DNA from: Phylloscopus collybita | Lineage: Eukaryota; Chordata; Aves; Passeriformes; Phylloscopidae | Length of the DNA stretch: 64,000 nucleotides | Direction of reading: 5' to 3' | NCBI GenBank assembly: GCA_027886175.1 | Contig: JAJNNQ010000096.1 | Location: forward strand, 744,001 to 808,000 | Shown here: positions 48,448-58,732 of the stretch, piece by piece | Numbering within the stretch: position 1 is the stretch's first letter | Layout: each line of letters begins with the position of its first letter | Program-made: the position numbers and the translations under genes | Notes under the pieces: model-generated | Seen by the model: the letters and a program-made list of their open reading frames with translations, nothing else | The model's database searches: none | What the model was told of the DNA's origin: nothing

Positions 48448-50116
48448 ATGAAGAGGAAAAAGAAGAAATGAGGCAATTGTATGCGGAACTTCACAGCAAG
48501 GTAGAAGTGAGTGACCTAGCTTGATCAAAGGAGTGTGAGTTGTGTGGATGTGCTGAGCTGAGTTCCATGTTGATGTTGAGATGCTGTTTGTGTCCATGCC
48601 AGAACATCTTTCTGGACTCTGTTTCACCTACTTGGTGATTCCTCTGAATGGCTGAGGTTGGCAGCAGCCCCTGGAGAACCTCCAGGGTTTCCAGTACTGA
48701 ACTTCAAATCTGAAATTTTGTTTTTGGAGAATGACAGTGGCGTTTGAAGAGCTTCGGTTGCAAGCGGAGAACGACAGATTGGAAATGAGTTTCAAATGTG
48801 AGAATTCTGTTTGTTGTGTTTGTGCTCCTGGCTCAACAGTTTTGTACTTCATAACTTCAGTTACACGTGCAGTGCCAGGGCAGACAGATGTGGAGTGCTG
48901 GAATGGTGAGCAGGCCACACTGAGACACTGGGACCCTCTTTCATTCATTTTCATTCATTTTCATTCATTTTCATTCATTTTCATTCATTTTCATTCATTT
49001 TCATTCATTTTCATTTGTTTTTATTTAATACCCTGCCTGTATTCACTGCCTGGCCCCTCCTGTTGCTGTTCCACTGGGCCAAATTCGGAACCTTGTTTTT
49101 CAAACAGTCACTCAAAGTTGTCTGTGAAGTGCAGTCAAGAGATCAATATTTATTTCATGTAATTAGTTTATTTAAAAATTTAGAGGTTTTTTGACACAGT
49201 GGTCTAAATGCAGAGAATTTAATGTAGGTTATTTTTTTTATTTGTGATGGTTGGTACTGGTCTGTAAAAAGTCAGTTTTTGCCCCCTCCAGCTTCCATAA
49301 TTCTGCCTTTAAGAAACACAGATTTCTGTAAGTATGTATTTGTTTACTTTTATGCCTACTGTTCCAAAGCTGTACAAGTTAAATTTGTTCTGTGTTGCAG
49401 GCAGATACATCACCTGCTTGTTGAAAGGTCAGTGTTTTGAAAGTGCTTGTGGTAAGACTGTCCTATTGTCCTTGAAGTTTCAAATGCAGTGCTTTGTACT
49501 TACATTTGGGCTTTTAAAATTACCATTTTCTCAGATGAAAGAAATGTGAAGACGAGTCCAAGCTGCTTACCTTGGAGCTCCAAAATAAATCTGCTGAACT
49601 GGGTAAGGCTTGTAAAAAGGCAAAAAAAATGAGCTAGGCAGTCATAAAAATATTTTCTGCTGGCCCTAGATCTCATCTGACAGGTGAGAAATGTAATTGC
49701 ATATCTTCGTCTACGTTGGGGGCATCTACACAGAAGTGTTCAAAAGTGAATTGCTAATGCTTGTCTAGAATGAGGCAAAGTGTTTGATAATAAGGAAATG
49801 AATGTTTAAAAAGGTGTAATAAAAGGAGGAGAAAAGGCAATGTAGATTTTTTTGGCAAAATTTATACCCAGTCATGAGTAAGATGTGTTTCTTTGACTTT
49901 GAGTCCAAGTTCAAAGTGACAGTGTTTAAGTTGTGAAACTGCTGTTTATGAAGTAAAGAAGAACTAGTGTTAAAGAGGTATGATACCACAATTGCAAAAA
50001 AATGGAAAGAACAGTTCTTTAACCACAACAAGAGGGATGCTTTTTCCAGGTATCACTGACAACCCAAGCTGCAAATCTGACCCAGCATCAGCAAGCGCAG
50101 AGAAGGCCTGAATCAG
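48448..50116 (+). pseudogene. SYCP1: SYCP1-like exon relics (synaptonemal complex transverse filament)
   Basis: Separate exon-like blocks in order along the + strand. 48448-48500 reads EEEKEEMRQLYAELHSK. 48730-48797 reads VAFEELRLQAENDRLEM. 49535-49602 reads EDESKLLTLELQNKSAEL. 50050-50116 is a weak match (LTTQAAN). The first three resemble consecutive or nearby stretches of the SYCP1 coiled coil (EREETRQVYMDL, AFEELRVQAENSRLEM, EDQLKILTMELQKKSSEL in mammals). The exons that should lie between the second and third are absent, and a stop codon sits at the start of the third block. It therefore looks like a decayed partial copy, not a working gene. SYCP1 joins homologous chromosomes in meiosis. 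Its human home is 1p13. Confidence 0.6.
48941..49010. repeat. 10-bp tandem repeat, 7 perfect copies
   Basis: TCATTCATTT seven times without a mismatch, then a degenerate eighth. Confidence 0.95.
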
Positions 50117-50611
50117 GTGAGACCAAGTTGAATTTCAAAACAGAACTGAGCAATAATAAACTGAAAAGACTCAAATAATTCAAAAATTCTGGAAAAAGAG
50201 CTTTCTCTGTTTAACTTCTCTGCTTATGTTCCTACTTTTATTTTTTTCACAGCCGAAAAGAGAATGGGCTTCCAAATGACTGTTTTACAAACGTAAAAAG
50301 CTAAAGTTCTATTCTCAAGGTTTTTTTCTAAGGTGACACTCGTAAGTTGGCTGGTATGTTAGCTAATTTATTGTACCCTACCAAACAGACAATGTGCATT
50401 AACCTCTTTTTTCTTTAATGTTTCCCTTGGTTATACTGATCAGATCATAATTACAAGAGAAGCACCATCCAGTGCTGAAGGAAATCCAGTTCTCTCAGGT
50501 TCATCGTAGGAGTAAAATTCTCAAATAGTAAAAGAACAGGGGTTTTTAAGAGTTTTAAAAGGAGATATAAAGATTTGGGGTTTTTTTTTCAAGTAAGTAG
50601 CCAAGTAAGTA

Positions 50612-50730
50612 GATCCATAATATTTTAAAGTATTAATTGCATGGCTTTATATTACTAGTTATTTCTTTAGGATCTTTTATGTGTTTAGTGAAAGGATTTT
50701 TAGGAGTATTGGTTTTGTTAAGTTTTTTTT
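50612..50730. repeat. Short duplicated segment, copy B
   Basis: Matches 45537-45660 with scattered differences ('aggatcttttatgtgtttag' shared). Confidence 0.8.
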
Positions 50731-51138
50731 TATATACAAAAAATATATGGGGCGGTTTGGGGGGATGTTTGCAAATGCCAGTTTTCCGTCCTAGTTGGAG
50801 TTTTGCTGCATCGTAGGGCACATTTCCAAGGACATTTACCAAATTCCTATTGGTAAACCCCAATTGTTCAGCACCAGCCAACTTGCTAAGTGGATTTTTT
50901 TTTTTTTTGCCATAATTCATCTCTCTGTAAAGTTAAATGTACTGCATTTTTACCTGTCCCATTAAAATCCCATTAAAACTTAAATCCTAAACGGCCTAAT
51001 TGCTGTTCCTTGGACACAATGGGGTGGTTCTTTCCTGGCTTGGCACATTTGGATGTTCATCCAAAGTGAGCTTTCCACTCAAACAGAATTTGTTTCCAAG
51101 CAAAACTGGGGATTGCCTAGAAAGCTTTACTTGCTGGG

Positions 51139-52645
51139 AAGCACAGGGTTTGTTTTCCCTACCCCTGCAGAATCCAGGAGCTGTGTTAGGCAATGGCATG
51201 AGGGGAGAGCTGAATTAATTTTGTCTTTTATTCTATATATAGTTTATTTTACTTTTTATTTATTGCTTTTTTGATTTTGGTTTTTTTTAATGCTATATTT
51301 TGATTTTATTGTGTTTTATTTCTTCATGTTATTTTCTTTCTTATTCTGTATTTTTAAAATGTTTTTATGTTTTATTCCCTCTAATTTTATTTTTATTTTA
51401 GCTTTTTATTTTTTTAATTCCTTTTCTTCTTTAATTTTATTTTTAATATCTATAAATTTTTAATTTTATACATTATTTTTACTTGCTTTCTTTTAGTTTT
51501 GTATTTTTATATTTTTTACTATATTTTTATTACTTTCAAATTTATTTTATTTTTAAATTTTTATTTCTATTTTATTTTATTTTTTCAAGTTTCCTTTCTT
51601 CCTTTATTTTTTTTTCCCCATTACTCTTTCTTGCCCTGAGTGTCTGGAAGTTTGGCTGTTGGCAGGAAAGGAGCTGAAGAACGACACCCATGGCCACGGG
51701 ACGTCTGGGTAGGGTTGAGAGTGCAGGCAGCAAAACCTCTGCCTTTTCTGCTCCATTAAAAAACCTGAACGCGGGCGGTGCCGTGTTTTTCTTTGGAACC
51801 CCCAACAGCAGGGCTCATCCTACCCACGTCCAGCATCACCAGCAGTAGCTTGGTGTCGAGGTGGATTTCAGAGACAGCCATAAAACCAGGGCGGCATTTT
51901 ATGTTGTAACTCTCCAAACCTCATTGTTTACTAACAGAGAAATCCAAACCAAAGCAAACAAAAACACCCCAAAGCAAATCCCCCGAAAAACAGCCCACCT
52001 CCCGAAAAAACACAAAAAGAGAAAATATGCCAATATTATTTTAATGAAAATGAAATCTTTACCCCTTGGAAAGCCACGCCATTTTAATTGTAATTAATTG
52101 TCCTTCTGCTGTGTTAGGTTAATGAATTCATATCACTTAAAATATCATAAATAAATTTAAAATAACATAAACACAAATTTAAAAAATACAGAAATGGAAC
52201 AATATAAATTCCCAAAATAGAAATATAAAACGAAAAAATATTATCAATTATATAAAGACAATATATCATATTACATGTTGCATATAATATGTGAGATGTA
52301 ATATAGATAGGAATATAAAAGATAAATTGTAATGATAAATAGCAATATAAAACCAAAAAAGATTAAAAATTTGGAAATATAACCTAAAATAAAGACTTTT
52401 TTTGGTTTGAATTTCATTGGTGACAGGGTTCTTGTCGTTGTGGTTGGGAGACTTTTGTGGCATTTAATTTAGAGAATGGAAGGGGATTTTTGGACGCCTT
52501 TTTTGCCTCCGCTCTCTGCCTGTCCCCGACCCAGGGCTGAGCTCCGGCGCGGTGCTGCCACCATGTGGACAGAGCGCGGTACTGCAGCGCTCCCCCTCAG
52601 CCCACCCCGATGCGCGTGGCAGCCCCGGACTGTGAGCTTGTGGGT
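51139..52645. repeat. Duplicated block, copy B
   Basis: Near-copy of 43024-44930. In the central 300 bases I see only a few substitutions. The 80-96 bp minisatellite is reduced to a single unit. Confidence 0.9.
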
Positions 52646-52649
52646 CTTT

Positions 52650-52715
52650 CATATCTTTTTTCCCGCCCTTTTTGCCGCCGTCTTGGAAACATCAAGCACT
52701 GCCCCAGCCACCTTG
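52650..52715. repeat. Inverted copy of the first YY1-unit segment
   Basis: 'cccgccctttttgccgccgt' here is the reverse complement of the segment at about 44926-44962. The preceding bases are in direct orientation, so a piece of about 65 bases is inverted at the edge of copy B. Confidence 0.75.
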
Positions 52716-52734
52716 GCACACCTGGGATACACCC

Positions 52735-53088
52735 ACACACACCTGGATACACCTGGGATACACCTGGGATACACCTGGGCACACCTGTGTACACCTGGAT
52801 ACACCTGGGATACACCCACACACAACTGGATACACCTGGGCACACCTGGGATACACCCATACATACCTCGATACACCTGCGCACACCTGGGATACACCCA
52901 CACACACCTGGGATACACCCACACACACCTGGGCACACCTGGGCACACCCACACACACCTGGGACACGCCTGGGACACACCTGGGCTACCCATGTATACT
53001 CACACACACCTGGACACACACGGACACAAGTGGGACACACCTGTGCCCACCTGTCCCCATTACCTGTGCTCACCTGTGCTCACCTGTG
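52735..53088. repeat. CACCTG-rich minisatellite in the AKT2 intron
   Basis: Irregular units such as ACACCTGGGATACACCCACAC fill the intron up to the AKT2 exon acceptor. Similar arrays lie at 53225-53350 and 53655-54050. Confidence 0.9.
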
Positions 53089-53091
53089 CAG

Positions 53092-53649
53092 GCTGGGCGG
53101 TGGCCCCGGCGACGCCCGAGAGGTGATGCAGCATCGCTTCTTCACCGGCATTGACTGGCAGGACGTGGTGCAGAGAAAGGTGAGCTGGCCACGCCCCCGG
53201 CCACGCCGCCCCGGCCGTGTGTGCATGTGTGTCACACCTGGGCACACCTGGGCTCACCTGTGTGTGTGTGTGTGTGTGTGTCACACCTGGGCTCACCTGG
53301 GCTCGCCTGTGTGTGTTTGTGTCACACCTGGGCTCACCTGGTAACTCCACCTGGACGCACCTGTGAGTGTCCCCTCTCCTCCCCCCCAGCTGGTGCCGCC
53401 CTTCCGGCTGCAGGTGACGTTGGAGGTGGACACGCGCTACTTCGACGAGGAGTTCATGGCACAGAGCATCACCGTCACCCCACCTGAGAGATGTGAGCTG
53501 ACCTGGCACACCTGTGCCCTCACCTGTCCCTCAACTCTCCCCTCATCTGTCCCACCTGTCCATCCCCAGGTGACCACCTGGACTCCCTGGACTGTGACCA
53601 CCGGACGCATTTCCCGCAATTCTCCTACTCAGCCACCATCCGGGAGTGA
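53092..53649 (+). CDS. AKT2: AKT2, C-terminal three coding exons only (partial)
   Basis: Exons 53092-53179, 53390-53492 and 53570-53649 are in phase with GT-AG junctions and end in TGA. They encode the end of the kinase domain ([17 protein letters not shown], then DWQDVVQ) and the AGC-kinase tail ([26 protein letters not shown] with the turn-motif Thr). The hydrophobic motif [13 protein letters not shown] with its regulatory Ser closes the protein. [12 protein letters not shown] and the IRE end fit AKT2 better than AKT1 or AKT3. AKT2 is the insulin-pathway kinase that controls glucose uptake. The PH domain and most of the kinase domain are not in the window; upstream the intron is a minisatellite and then duplicated DNA. 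It may be a truncated copy, or the remaining exons may lie beyond an assembly join. Confidence 0.88.
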
Positions 53650-53654
53650 CGCAC

Positions 53655-54050
53655 CTGGGCACACCTGGGGACACCTGGACACACACCTGGAAACACCTGG
53701 ACACACACCTGGACACACCTGGACACACCTGGACACATCTGTGTGTGCGTGTGCCCCGCCTGGGGACATCCAGGGACATCTGGGCACACCTGGACACACC
53801 TGGACACACCTTCATGCGTGTGTGTCACACCTGGGCACACCTGGACACACCTTTCGTGCGCGTGTGTCACACCTGTGTGTGTGCATGTCCTGCCTGGGGA
53901 CACCTGGACACACCTGGGCTCATCTGGACACACCTGTGTGTGTGCGTGTGTGTGTCACACCTGGGCACACCTGTGTGTGCGTGTCTCACACCTGGGCTCA
54001 CCTGTGTGTGTGTGCGTGTCACACCTGGTCCCACCTGTCTCACCTGTCCC
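53655..54050. repeat. CACCTGG/TG minisatellite in the AKT2 3' UTR
   Basis: Repeats of CACACCTGGACACACCTGG with GTGTGTGCGTGTG interruptions begin six bases after the stop codon. Confidence 0.9.
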
Positions 54051-54453
54051 CCCCTAGGTGCTCCGGCCCCGCCCCCCCACCCCCCCCAAGCTCATTTTTG
54101 CAGGTTTTGAAACAAAAAAAAAACAAAAAAAACCCCCAAAACGCCCCGAGCGGCCTTGGACCCCCCACAAAGCCCCCGGCTCAGACCGGCCCAGACTGGG
54201 TGGGTCAAACCAGTTTAAACCGGTTGGTCCCAGCCAGTCCTAGTCCATCCCAGTTCAAACCAGTTCCAACTGGTCAGTCCCGGCCCATCCCTGCCTGGGA
54301 CCCCCCAACCCACCCAGGATGCACCTGGGGCCCCTCCCCCACCACCAGCGTTGCCTCTGAACCCCTCCCCCACCCCGGACCCCTCCCCTCTCTTTTGTGA
54401 GGGTGGGGGAGGGGGGGGAAGGGGGAGGGGAAGGGGGGGCGGTGGAGTACAAA

Positions 54454-54459
54454 AATAAA
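54454..54459 (+). terminator. AKT2: Candidate AKT2 polyadenylation signal
   Basis: First AATAAA of an (AATA)n run about 800 bases after the stop codon. Confidence 0.5.
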
Positions 54460-54799
54460 TAAATAAACAAATAAATAAAATTTCCTCATTATTTTTGGGG
54501 GGCTGTCGCCTTTTTTTGGGGGGGGGGAAATTTCAGAACTCTGACACCCGCCCCCCCCAAATCCCCAAATACCCCCAAAAATCCCGGGCCCCCTCCCTCC
54601 TCCCCGCCCCCCTCCCTTCCCCCCGCCCCCCGCCAATTTTTGTCACCTTCAGTGCCCCTCCCCGATCCATCCCTTTGCACTCGATTGCCCCTCCCCGATC
54701 CATTGCTCTGCGCTCGATTGGCCATCCTTGATCGATTACTCGGCACTTGATTGATCAACCTGGATCGATTGCTCGGCGCTCGATTTGTCATGCCTTGAT

Positions 54800-55560
54800 C
54801 GATTTTTTGTGTTTTGGGGGGTTTTTTGGGTTTTTAACGTTTTTGGGGTTTTTTTGCCTTTTAGGGGGGTTTTTTTGGTTTTTTTGGGTTCTTTTGGGGT
54901 TTTTTGGGGATTTTTGGGGTTTTTTGGTTTTTTTTTAGGGATTTTTTGGGGTTTTTTGGTGTTTTTTTGGAATTTTTGAGGATTTTTTGGGGGTTTTTTG
55001 GGGTTTTTTGGGGGATTTCTTGGGGGTTTTTTTGGGATTGTTTTAGGGATTTTTGGGGGTTTTTTTTAGGGATTTGGGGGGGGCTTTCTTTGATTTTTTT
55101 GGGGTTTTTTTTAGGGATTTTTTGGGGGTTTTTTGGGGGGGGTTTGGGGGGTTTTTTATGGATTTTTGGGGATTTTTTGGGGGTTTATTTTGGATTTTTT
55201 GAGGGTTTTTGGGGGGTTTTTTGGTATTTTTGGGGGGTTTTTGGGGGGTTTTTTGGGGGTTTTTTTTGGGATTTTTTGGGTCGTTTTTTGGATTTTTTGG
55301 GGTTTTTTTTGGGGGGGGGGTTGGGTGGTTTTTTGGATTTTTTGGGTTTTTTTGGGGGGGTTTTGGGATTTTTTGGGGGATTTTGAGGGGTTTTTGGGGG
55401 GGTTTTTTTGGATTTTTTGGGGGTTTTTTTTAGGGATTTTTTTGGGTTTTTTGGGGGGCATTTTGGGGGCTTTTTTTGAGGTTTTCAGAGGATCTTTTGG
55501 GATTTTTTGGGGTTTTTTTTAGCAGGGTTTTTTGGGGGGGGAGTTGGGGAGTTTGGGGAG
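54800..55560. repeat. T/G low-complexity tract (TTTTTTGGGG-like)
   Basis: About 750 bases almost only T and G on the + strand, with dozens of GGGG runs separated by T runs. It produces spurious Phe/Gly/Trp-rich frames. On the minus strand it lies 3' of the ankyrin exon, so it is probably intronic. Confidence 0.95.
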
Positions 55561-55585
55561 TTTTTTTGGGGTGGGGGGCACCCAC

Positions 55586-55674
55586 GGGGGCGTCGGGGTC
55601 GGCACCAGCGCGGAGCAGCAGCTGCAGCAGCTCGGGGTCGCGGCGCAGGACAGCGACGTGGAGGGGGGTGTGAC
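55586..55674 (-). CDS. NFKBIB: IkB-family ankyrin exon, NFKBIB-like (single exon)
   Basis: Minus strand: acceptor CCCCCCCAG, then GHTPLHVAVLRRDPELLQLL, LRAGADPDAP, then donor GTGGGT. This is one ankyrin repeat. The start GHTPLHVAV and the exon end after a DxP match the corresponding exon of NFKBIB, the IkB-beta inhibitor of NF-kB in the cytoplasm. BCL3 and NFKBIE are the alternatives. No flanking exon was found in either direction: T/G repeats lie on one side and an A-rich array on the other. Convergent with AKT2; both are on human 19q13.2, so these two may be a true syntenic remnant. Confidence 0.6.
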
Positions 55675-55689
55675 CTGGGGGGGCCAGAA

Positions 55690-56080
55690 AAACGGGGAAA
55701 AGGGTGAAAAATGGGGAAAAACGGTGAAAAATGGGGAAAACGGGGGGGGGACACAAAGAAAAGGGTAAAAAATGGAGAGGAAATGGTAAAAAATGGAGAA
55801 AACTGTGGGGGGGAATGTGAGAAAAATGGTAAAAATGGAGAAAATCGGAGAGAACAATAAGAAAATGGTAAAAAATGGAGAGAAAAGGGTAAAAATAGAG
55901 AGGAAATGGTAAAAGATTGAGAAAATGGTAAAAAAAAGTGGAGAGAAAATGGTAAAAAAATGGAGAGATAATGGTAAAAAAATGGAGAGATAATGGTAAA
56001 AAAATGGAGAGATAATGGTAAAAATGGAGACGAAATGGTAAAAATGGAGAGGAAATGGTAAAAATGGAGAGGAAATGGTA
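55690..56080. repeat. A-rich tandem array (AAAATGGTAAAAATGGAGAG-like)
   Basis: Irregular 18-22 base units; would be a T/C-rich tract on the minus strand just upstream of the ankyrin exon acceptor. Confidence 0.85.
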
Positions 56081-56379
56081 AACGCAGCGACCGGCACCGA
56101 CTTCTGCCGAACCGAACCGAGCTCAGCCGAACCAGCCGCCTGCTCTCGTGCCCATTAATTAGCGCGAGTGCGCTCACTGCCTAACGAGCTCCTGCCCGCC
56201 CCCCGCTCCCGTCCGTGTCTGTGTAGGCTGGCCAGCAGGGAAACACCGAGTAAACCCCGCTCTGCGGGGTTAACGCGAACCGGCGGCGCCGCTTTCTCGC
56301 TCGGCCCCGCCCCTCAGGGAGCCGAGCCGAGCTGAGCTGGGCGGAGCGCAGCGCAGCGAGCGGCACCGAGCGCAGCCGA
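56081..56379. other. CpG-rich sequence, no gene seen
   Basis: Contains degenerate GCCGAACCGA units that merge into the 67-68 bp array. No splice sites or coding features were convincing. Confidence 0.4.
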
Positions 56380-57060
56380 ACAGAGCCGAGCTTCCCCGAA
56401 GAGCCGAATCTAAACGACCGCATCCGGAAATAGCCGAGGTGTGCCGGGAATAGCCGAGCATAGCCGAGCTTTCCCGAAGAGCCAAATCTAAACGACAGCA
56501 TCCGGAAATAGCCGAGCATAGCCGAACAGAGCCGAGCTTCCCCGAAGAGCCGAATCTAAACGACTGCATCCGGAAAAAGCCGAGGTGTGCCGGGAACAGC
56601 CGAACAGAGCCGAGCTTCCCCGAAGAGCCGAATCTAAACGACCGCATCCGGAAATAGCCGAGGTGTGCCGGGAACAGCCGAGCATAGCCGAACAGAGCCG
56701 AGCTTCCCCGAAGAGCCGAATCTAATCGACGGCATCCGGTAACAGCCGAGGTGTGCCGGGAACAGCCGAGCATAGCCGAGCTTCCCCGAAGAGCCGAATC
56801 TAATCGACGGCATCCGGAAATAGCCGAGCATAGCCGAACAGAGCCGAGCTTCCCCGAAGAGCCGAATCTGAACGACTGCATCCGGAAATAGACGAGCATA
56901 GCCGAACAGAGCCGAGCTTCCCCGAAGAGCCGAATCTGAATGACTGCATCCGGAAATAGCCGAGCATAGCCGAACAGAGCCGAGCTTCCCCGAAGAGCCG
57001 AATCTAAACGACGGCATCCGGTAACAGCTGAGCATAGCCGAACAGAGCCGAAAATGGCCG
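56380..57060. repeat. CpG-rich satellite, 67-68 bp units, 9 copies
   Basis: CTTCCCCGAAGAGCCGAATC recurs at 56391, 56469 (variant), 56537, 56614, 56703, 56781, 56849, 56917 and 56984. Units are 67-68 bases, or 77-89 where an extra 'gaggtgtgccgggaacagcc' piece is present. The minus strand is open in overlapping frames, which is a repeat artefact. Confidence 0.95.
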
Positions 57061-58557
57061 AGTTCAGCTGTTCAGCTTGTGAAAAACGACGTTTCACCTT
57101 TTTATATTAATTTATAAGTTTAATAAAAATAAAATAAAATAGAATAAAAATAGACAATAAACGAGAAAAAAACCCCAAAGCTCTTTTCGGCCGAGGTGCT
57201 GATTCCAACAACATCAGCACACCGTCTTTTTTCAGATCCTTTGTTTTTAAGGACTTCTCTGTTACATATTTAAATGAGCTAATACATTATTCAAATATTC
57301 GGTTTTGGTTTCAAGACTTCCCTTAATTATGTAGTTTTTCTATGTGGCCTTGCTAAGTCTAGATAGAGGTAGTAAATCTCTCTTCTTCAACAAGGCTCAG
57401 TTGCTCCTTATCTTCAGGGATTCCAGATGGCCCTCCTGTCTTCTGTCTCTTTGAGGAATTAAAAAAACAACAATCCCATCTCTACTTTGTTACAATCTAA
57501 GAATACTTATCTATCACAAATTTTTAAATTCTATTAATAAAAAAAAATGCAATATAACTTTACCATATTATACATAAAGCAATCTGCTTGTTATATGCGA
57601 AAAGCCAACTCCAAAATACGCATTTATAACAAACTGCTGCTCCCCCGGCGGGCTGGCGGGACACGATGCCGCTGTGCCCCGGGAATCGGGGGTTCCCGGG
57701 GAAGGAGCTGAGGACGAGGCCGGGAAAGGGCCCGGAGTGCTCGTGTGCCCCCGAGAGCCCCTGGAACACGTCTTTGGGGTGGTCTGTACGAGCCGCTCGT
57801 GGCCTAAGGGAGAGGGATTTCTCACAAGGACACGCGGCGATGGACAAGGGGAACGGCCCTAGGATGAAGGGAGTTATATATATCTCCCTCCTGATATTTA
57901 TAACTCCTATGAAGGGAGTTATAAATACCAAGAAGAAATGTTTATTTTTCCCAAGGCATTTTCAATTTATACCAGAATTTCTCCTCTCCCCTCAGATCCC
58001 GTATCCTTCAGTTTTCTCATAAAGAATTCTCTGCCTATGCTAGAAAAAAGATTCCCTGGCATCATGGGGAGCGGAGGCGTTTGGGGAGTCCTGGGACTGG
58101 TTATCGTACGTGATTAAGAAATAATTTCTTAAGCTGTCAAGAAAACCAGGATCTCACATGTACTCTGAAATTCTCTCAACACCATTTGCTGCTTCTCTCT
58201 CTGCCAGGGCCCCAAGAAGTTCTGGGTCAGTTCTTGTTCCGTGCTTGCCAGTGACCTTGAGAGATAAGAGAAGGCACCATTATTACTGCTAATTACGGCC
58301 ACAGGCTTTAAACTTTCCACAAGTCAAAAGCTTCTGGAACCAGAAGCAGATATGCCTCACCCTGCCAGAGCTGATTGGTCCGTTCCCTCCCCTGCCCGCA
58401 CAAACACTTCAGCCGCTCTGCCAAACCCAGCACTGTGATCTGACACAGAACCTTTTTCATTTTCAGCTTATTGTCTTAGAACTTAAACAGCCATTAAAAA
58501 TAGAAAACACATGAGATGGACAAAAGCACCCGATAATGGACAAATGTTCAGACTCAC
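57061..58557. other. Mixed AT-rich and CpG-rich DNA, no gene recognised
   Basis: AT-rich to 57600, then a CpG-rich block (57640-57850) with open frames on both strands but no family match, then AT-rich. One inverted repeat is listed separately. Confidence 0.4.
57896..57926. repeat. Perfect inverted repeat, 12-bp arms
   Basis: ATTTATAACTCC and GGAGTTATAAAT separated by 7 bases. Confidence 0.9.
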
Positions 58558-58646
58558 ATCCTTCTGAAAAATGGTATCTCCAAGTCTTTTAGTATCATCC
58601 CAAGCTCCTCTTCATCCTTAGTATCACTGCGCTGACTCCCAGGTAC
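58558..58646 (-). CDS. Possible exon of an unrecognised gene
   Basis: On the minus strand a good acceptor (TTTTTCCTGCCAG) and a consensus donor (GATGTGAGT) enclose 89 open bases. The peptide includes SDTKDEEELGMILKDLEIP. It looks like genuine acidic, mixed-composition protein, unlike the repeat-derived frames around it. I do not recognise the family. The 38-bp array lies directly upstream and a further possible exon lies near 58150-58250. Confidence 0.35.
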
Positions 58647-58732
58647 CTGGCAGGAAAAAGGAGACAGTGGGAACTTGGTGGCTTCCCTGAGATCGCTCCC
58701 GGCTCCCCCCGGCCCCACTCCGACCCAGCCCC

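Noticed and set aside
48941..49010. Short regular repeats considered as CRISPR
   Set aside because: Units are directly adjacent with no spacers, and this is eukaryotic DNA.
52476..54400. Long His/Thr/Pro-rich frames on both strands around AKT2
   Set aside because: They read the CACCTGG minisatellites; only the three spliced AKT2 exons look like real protein.
54904..55522. Phe/Gly/Trp-rich open frames that resemble membrane proteins
   Set aside because: They arise from the T/G low-complexity tract.
56181..57097. Minus-strand open frame of 275 codons
   Set aside because: It translates the 67-68 bp satellite; overlapping frames give the same shuffled words.
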